From Mesaphorura yosii (Eukaryota > Arthropoda > Collembola > Poduromorpha > Tullbergiidae), in contig WIXG01000810.1 of assembly GCA_009869945.1 (NCBI GenBank), positions 1-20,203 of the forward strand: DNA of 20,203 bases. The letters run 5' to 3'. The notes below the pieces were generated by a model that searched no databases, was not told the origin of the DNA, and saw only the letters and a list, made by a program, of their open reading frames with translations. Every line of letters starts with the position of its first letter. The stretch's first letter is position 1. Positions 17,866 through 20,203 of this stretch are shown piece after piece. Made by a program: the position numbers and the translations under genes.

Positions 17866-19470
17866 ATGGATTTGACGTCCTTCTTTCTCCTGGTCGGGCT
17901 CGGTGCCCTCCTTATTTACCTCCTCTTCGGACCGGGAACCAAGAAGGGCAAGAATCTGCCGCCAGGCCCTACTGGCGGCTTTCCAATTATCGGCCAGCTT
18001 CTCCAAATCGATCGAACCCTGCCGTTTAGCGAGTCGGTGGCCAAGTGGGCGGACGAGTACGGGCCCATCTTCGGGATCCGCCTGGGCGGCTACTACACCG
18101 TCTTCCTCAATGACCCGAAACTCATTCGCGACACACTAAACGACCCGGCGCTCAACGGGCGTCCCGACAACAGGATCTGGAAGACTGTGGCTGGAGGGAA
18201 TCACGGAATTCTGTTTGCGGACGGGGGAACGTGGGTCGAGCAGCGTCGCTTCACGCTCCGCCACCTCCGCGAGTTTGGGTTCGGGAAGAACGTCATGGAG
18301 ACGCTCATCCTCGACGAAGCTCGCGACCTCCTCGACGCCTTCCGGCCCGACTTGGGGCGTTCCATCACGGGGCTCGGGCGCCGCTTCTCCCTCGCAGTCC
18401 TCAGTTCGCTTTGGTTCATCGTGTCGGGGGAGCGGCTGAATCACGACGACGCGGAGCTCAAGGACATTCTCGAGGACGTCTTCCGCCAGATGGACTCTGT
18501 CTTTGCGAGGGGCATGCTCAGCTTCGTCCCCGCCCTCGCCACTCTCGCCCCCGAACGGAGCGGCTACAACGGCCTCGTACGGGCCATTGACAGATCCACT
18601 ACCTTCATGAAGCCCTACATCACAGAGCACGAAAAGAGCCGCATCGAAGGGCAGCCGAGGGACTTTATCGACTCTTACCTCGAAGAAATGCAAAAGACCA
18701 AGGACCCAGGAACGAGTTTCTACAAGGAACAAGGATGTAAGTGGCGTTGGTGTACACAATTTATCCTTGGACCAAGCTTGGTTTCTATTAATTCTTGCAC
18801 GGTCATCGTTTCAGATAAAAATCTGCTGGCCGTGATCATGGACTTGTTTGGGGCGGGCGCCGAGACGACTTCGACGACCCTCGACTGGGCCGTCCTCTAC
18901 CTCGCCACAAACCAACACGTCCAGAAGGAGCTCCAGGCCGAAATCGACGCCATACTGGGGCACGGGGCCGCCGCCCGGCTCCCCTCGCTGGCCGACAAGT
19001 CGCGAATGCCGTACACGGAGGCGGTCATGATGGAGGTCATGCGCTACGCCTCCATCGCCGGTCTCGGTCTCTTCCACACGCCGCTCACCGACGTGAAAAT
19101 CGGAGGCTACGACATCCCCCGCGGCACCTTCGTAGTCCCTTCCCTCCGTTATGTGCACCACGACCCCCGGCTCTGGGATGAGCCAGCGCGCTTCAACCCC
19201 AAACGGTTCCTCCGCACCGGCGACGATGGAAGCGTGACATGTGCCCGGAGCGAGAACCTGATGCCGTTCGCCGTGGGGAAACGCGTGTGCCTCGGTGAGA
19301 CACTCGCACGGGACGAATTCTTTCTCTTTCTGGTCTGCCTCTTCCAGCGCTACGCTTTCGAACTGGACCCCACCAAACCCCCGGCCTCCGGGTCGCCCCT
19401 GCACACGTTCATCCTAAAACCACAGCCGTACCACGTCATCATCCGAGAAAGAGGGAGTAATAGTAATTAG
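17866..19470 (+). CDS. Cytochrome P450, CYP2 clan
   Basis: Exons 17866-18736 and 18815-19470 join across a 78-bp intron (GTAAGT donor, TTTCAG acceptor) to give 508 residues, the usual microsomal P450 length. The intron has no stop in frame, so an unspliced reading looks like one longer ORF. The start at 17866 gives a normal ER signal-anchor (FFLLVGLGALLIYLLFGPG) followed by the proline hinge LPPGP at 31-35. Catalytic landmarks are all present: helix C W123-x3-R127, helix I AGAETTST (304-311), ExxR E364-R367, PxRF-type FNPKRF (417-422) and the haem loop PFAVGKRVCLG with axial Cys449. The enzyme should insert one oxygen atom into a hydrophobic substrate with electrons from NADPH-P450 reductase, on the cytosolic face of the ER. 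The 'LPPGP', 'GAGAETTS' and 'PFAVGKRVCLGE' forms point to the CYP2 clan. The substrate (hormone, pheromone or xenobiotic) cannot be told. Confidence 0.95.
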   Translation: MDLTSFFLLVGLGALLIYLLFGPGTKKGKNLPPGPTGGFPIIGQLLQIDRTLPFSESVAKWADEYGPIFGIRLGGYYTVFLNDPKLIRDTLNDPALNGRPDNRIWKTVAGGNHGILFADGGTWVEQRRFTLRHLREFGFGKNVMETLILDEARDLLDAFRPDLGRSITGLGRRFSLAVLSSLWFIVSGERLNHDDAELKDILEDVFRQMDSVFARGMLSFVPALATLAPERSGYNGLVRAIDRSTTFMKPYITEHEKSRIEGQPRDFIDSYLEEMQKTKDPGTSFYKEQGCKWRWCTQFILGPSLVSINSCTVIVSDKNLLAVIMDLFGAGAETTSTTLDWAVLYLATNQHVQKELQAEIDAILGHGAAARLPSLADKSRMPYTEAVMMEVMRYASIAGLGLFHTPLTDVKIGGYDIPRGTFVVPSLRYVHHDPRLWDEPARFNPKRFLRTGDDGSVTCARSENLMPFAVGKRVCLGETLARDEFFLFLVCLFQRYAFELDPTKPPASGSPLHTFILKPQPYHVIIRERGSNSN

Positions 19471-19517
19471 CAATTACTTAATACTCCAATCAGTTGTAAA
19501 CCAAACTGGCATTGACC

Positions 19518-19523
19518 AATAAA
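19518..19523 (+). promoter_or_regulatory. Polyadenylation signal of the P450 gene
   Basis: AATAAA 47 bases after the P450 stop codon at 19468-19470. Confidence 0.7.
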
Positions 19524-19530
19524 GTGTAGT

Positions 19531-19536
19531 TTTATT
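19531..19536 (-). promoter_or_regulatory. Polyadenylation signal of the convergent Gly/Ala-rich gene
   Basis: TTTATT on the plus strand is AATAAA on the minus strand, 48 bases past the TAG at 19587-19585. It lies only 7 bases from the oppositely oriented P450 signal, so the two 3' ends probably overlap. Confidence 0.5.
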
Positions 19537-19584
19537 GCTTGAATACAAACAATTATAAAGCCGAAATCATGCCGGAAGCTCCGT

Positions 19585-19697
19585 CTAAATAACGACGTTG
19601 AGGTTGGCGCCCATGTTCGTCCTGCCCATGACACTGCCCGACACGCCATGAATTCTTACCGCAGTAGCAACGCCCGCCCCAGCACCTGCACCCACAC
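19585..19697 (-). CDS. C-terminal fragment of a Gly/Ala-rich protein (partial)
   Basis: On the reverse strand a frame runs from the edge of the hAT remnant at about 19697 to TAG 19587-19585. It reads VGAGAGAGVATAV, then SGSVMGRTNMGANLNVVI. A correctly placed AATAAA (19536-19531) follows. The composition suggests a structural or secreted protein, and the piece looks like the last exon. An alternative frame starting at 19649 (-) overruns the TAG and the AATAAA, which argues against it. The upstream part is cut off by the transposon remnant, so either the gene is broken here or the exon boundary lies inside the remnant. No family recognised. Confidence 0.35.
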
Positions 19698-19720
19698 TAG
19701 TGTTGTATCAGTTCCAACTA

Positions 19721-19835
19721 CTTAGTTCCAGTTCCATGAGAAAAATTTTCGACAGTTCCAGTTCCAGTCAGTTCCCAGATCTCAACGTTAAGTCCACTTC
19801 CAGTTCCAGTTCCATGACGAAATGTCAGTTCCAAT
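19721..19835. repeat. Subterminal AGTTCC/AGTTCCAGTTCC repeat cluster
   Basis: Short direct copies of CAGTTCC and CCAGTTCCAGTTCC are spread over about 115 bases just inside the presumed transposon end. Such arrays in hAT elements are transposase-binding sites; here that is an inference from position. Confidence 0.7.
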
Positions 19836-19946
19836 ACTATACTAGAACTGAGTTCTCAGAACCATTTATGGAATTTTTAGAGATTTTTATTCTAAAACCG
19901 CACCGATGAAAGTATATTACAATAGCCGATCTACTTTACCAACACA

Positions 19947-20171
19947 TTACATAATCAAGTACTTATTTTTCTTCAGTAAAACTTCTCGCTCCAAATGATC
20001 TCCGTCCAAGCAGATTCGGCGCCCTTGAGTAGGCAGTCCAGCGAATGAGAAAGTTCCCTCCACCGCACCAATTGACAATGGAATTGTTAGCCTCCGCGCC
20101 GCTTGCAGCTCCAGCAACTTCATCATTCGCCATGTGGAAATCTGAGGACATGATGTAAGATCTGGCCACAT
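19947..20171 (-). pseudogene. hAT transposase C-terminal fragment
   Basis: On the reverse strand the frame ends LTIPLSIGAVEGTFSFAG, then GRRICLDGDHLEREVLLKKNKYLI and TAA at 19949-19947. This matches the hAT dimerisation domain, whose consensus is 'S-A-ER-FS-AG' followed by 'R-L' and 'LE-LLFLK-N'. The usual Glu-Arg is changed to Glu-Gly (VEGTFS), and the frame is blocked upstream by TGA/TAG codons, so it is dead. It differs from the 4160-6868 element in its ends and C-terminal sequence and is a separate family. Confidence 0.75.
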
Positions 20172-20203
20172 CTATTTCTGTTGCTGTTAGTCCAATTCTG
20201 TAC

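Larger units (their letters stand above)
19698..20203 (-). mobile_element. hAT transposon remnant, 3' part, running off the window
   Basis: The element end appears to lie at about 19698, where TAGTGTTGTATCAG begins, a form close to hAT ends. It is followed by a cluster of GTTCCAGTTCC-type subterminal repeats (about 19725-19835) and, on the reverse strand, by the end of a transposase gene. The other end and its target duplication are outside the window, so the boundary is provisional. Confidence 0.6.

Noticed and set aside
18136..19404. Long minus-strand frames opposite the P450 (18136-18759 and 18811-19404)
   Set aside because: Antisense shadows of GC-rich P450 exons; they have no recognisable domain and break at the intron.

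Overview
This window looks like nuclear DNA of an arthropod, most probably a springtail (Collembola). No rRNA, barcode or species marker is present, so the group is an inference. It rests on four things: spliced genes with short GT-AG introns (61-97 bp); a single-exon insect-type gustatory receptor whose last segment resembles springtail receptors I know; a bacterial-type nuclease gene carrying animal introns; and several decayed DNA transposons and retroelements. Coding exons are GC-rich at third codon positions and intergenic DNA is AT-rich.

Layout from left to right. 1-127 is a scrap of a MULE/FLYWCH-type transposase. 1247-2458 (+) is a seven-transmembrane gustatory-receptor-like gene. 3104-3247 (+) is a possible 47-residue secreted peptide. 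3955-7790 (+) is a gene for a DNA/RNA non-specific endonuclease-like protein, split in its first exon by a complete 2709-bp hAT transposon (4160-6868) with 16-bp inverted ends and a perfect 8-bp target duplication; the transposase itself is dead. 8683-9430 (+) is a two-exon secreted beta/gamma-crystallin-like gene. Tail to tail with it, 15573-9760 (-) is a six-exon adhesion GPCR of about 1808 residues. 15574-17865 is mostly non-coding and holds a decayed BEL/Pao gag remnant. 17866-19470 (+) is a two-exon CYP2-clan cytochrome P450. Convergent to it is the 3' end of a Gly/Ala-rich gene (19697-19585, -), and a second hAT remnant runs from about 19698 off the right edge.

The most striking item is the adhesion GPCR. 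Its ectodomain holds three tandem kelch-type beta-propeller modules, then a Thr-rich mucin-like stalk with a 36-bp minisatellite, then a hormone-receptor domain, a GAIN domain with GPS, and an adhesion-class 7TM core. I do not know of a described receptor with this order of domains. The second is the bacterial-type nuclease gene interrupted by a cleanly flanked transposon, with its reading frame intact on both sides. The genes do not form an operon or an obvious pathway; they are ordinary separate eukaryotic loci (chemosensation, extracellular matrix, adhesion signalling, oxidative metabolism) interleaved with transposon debris.
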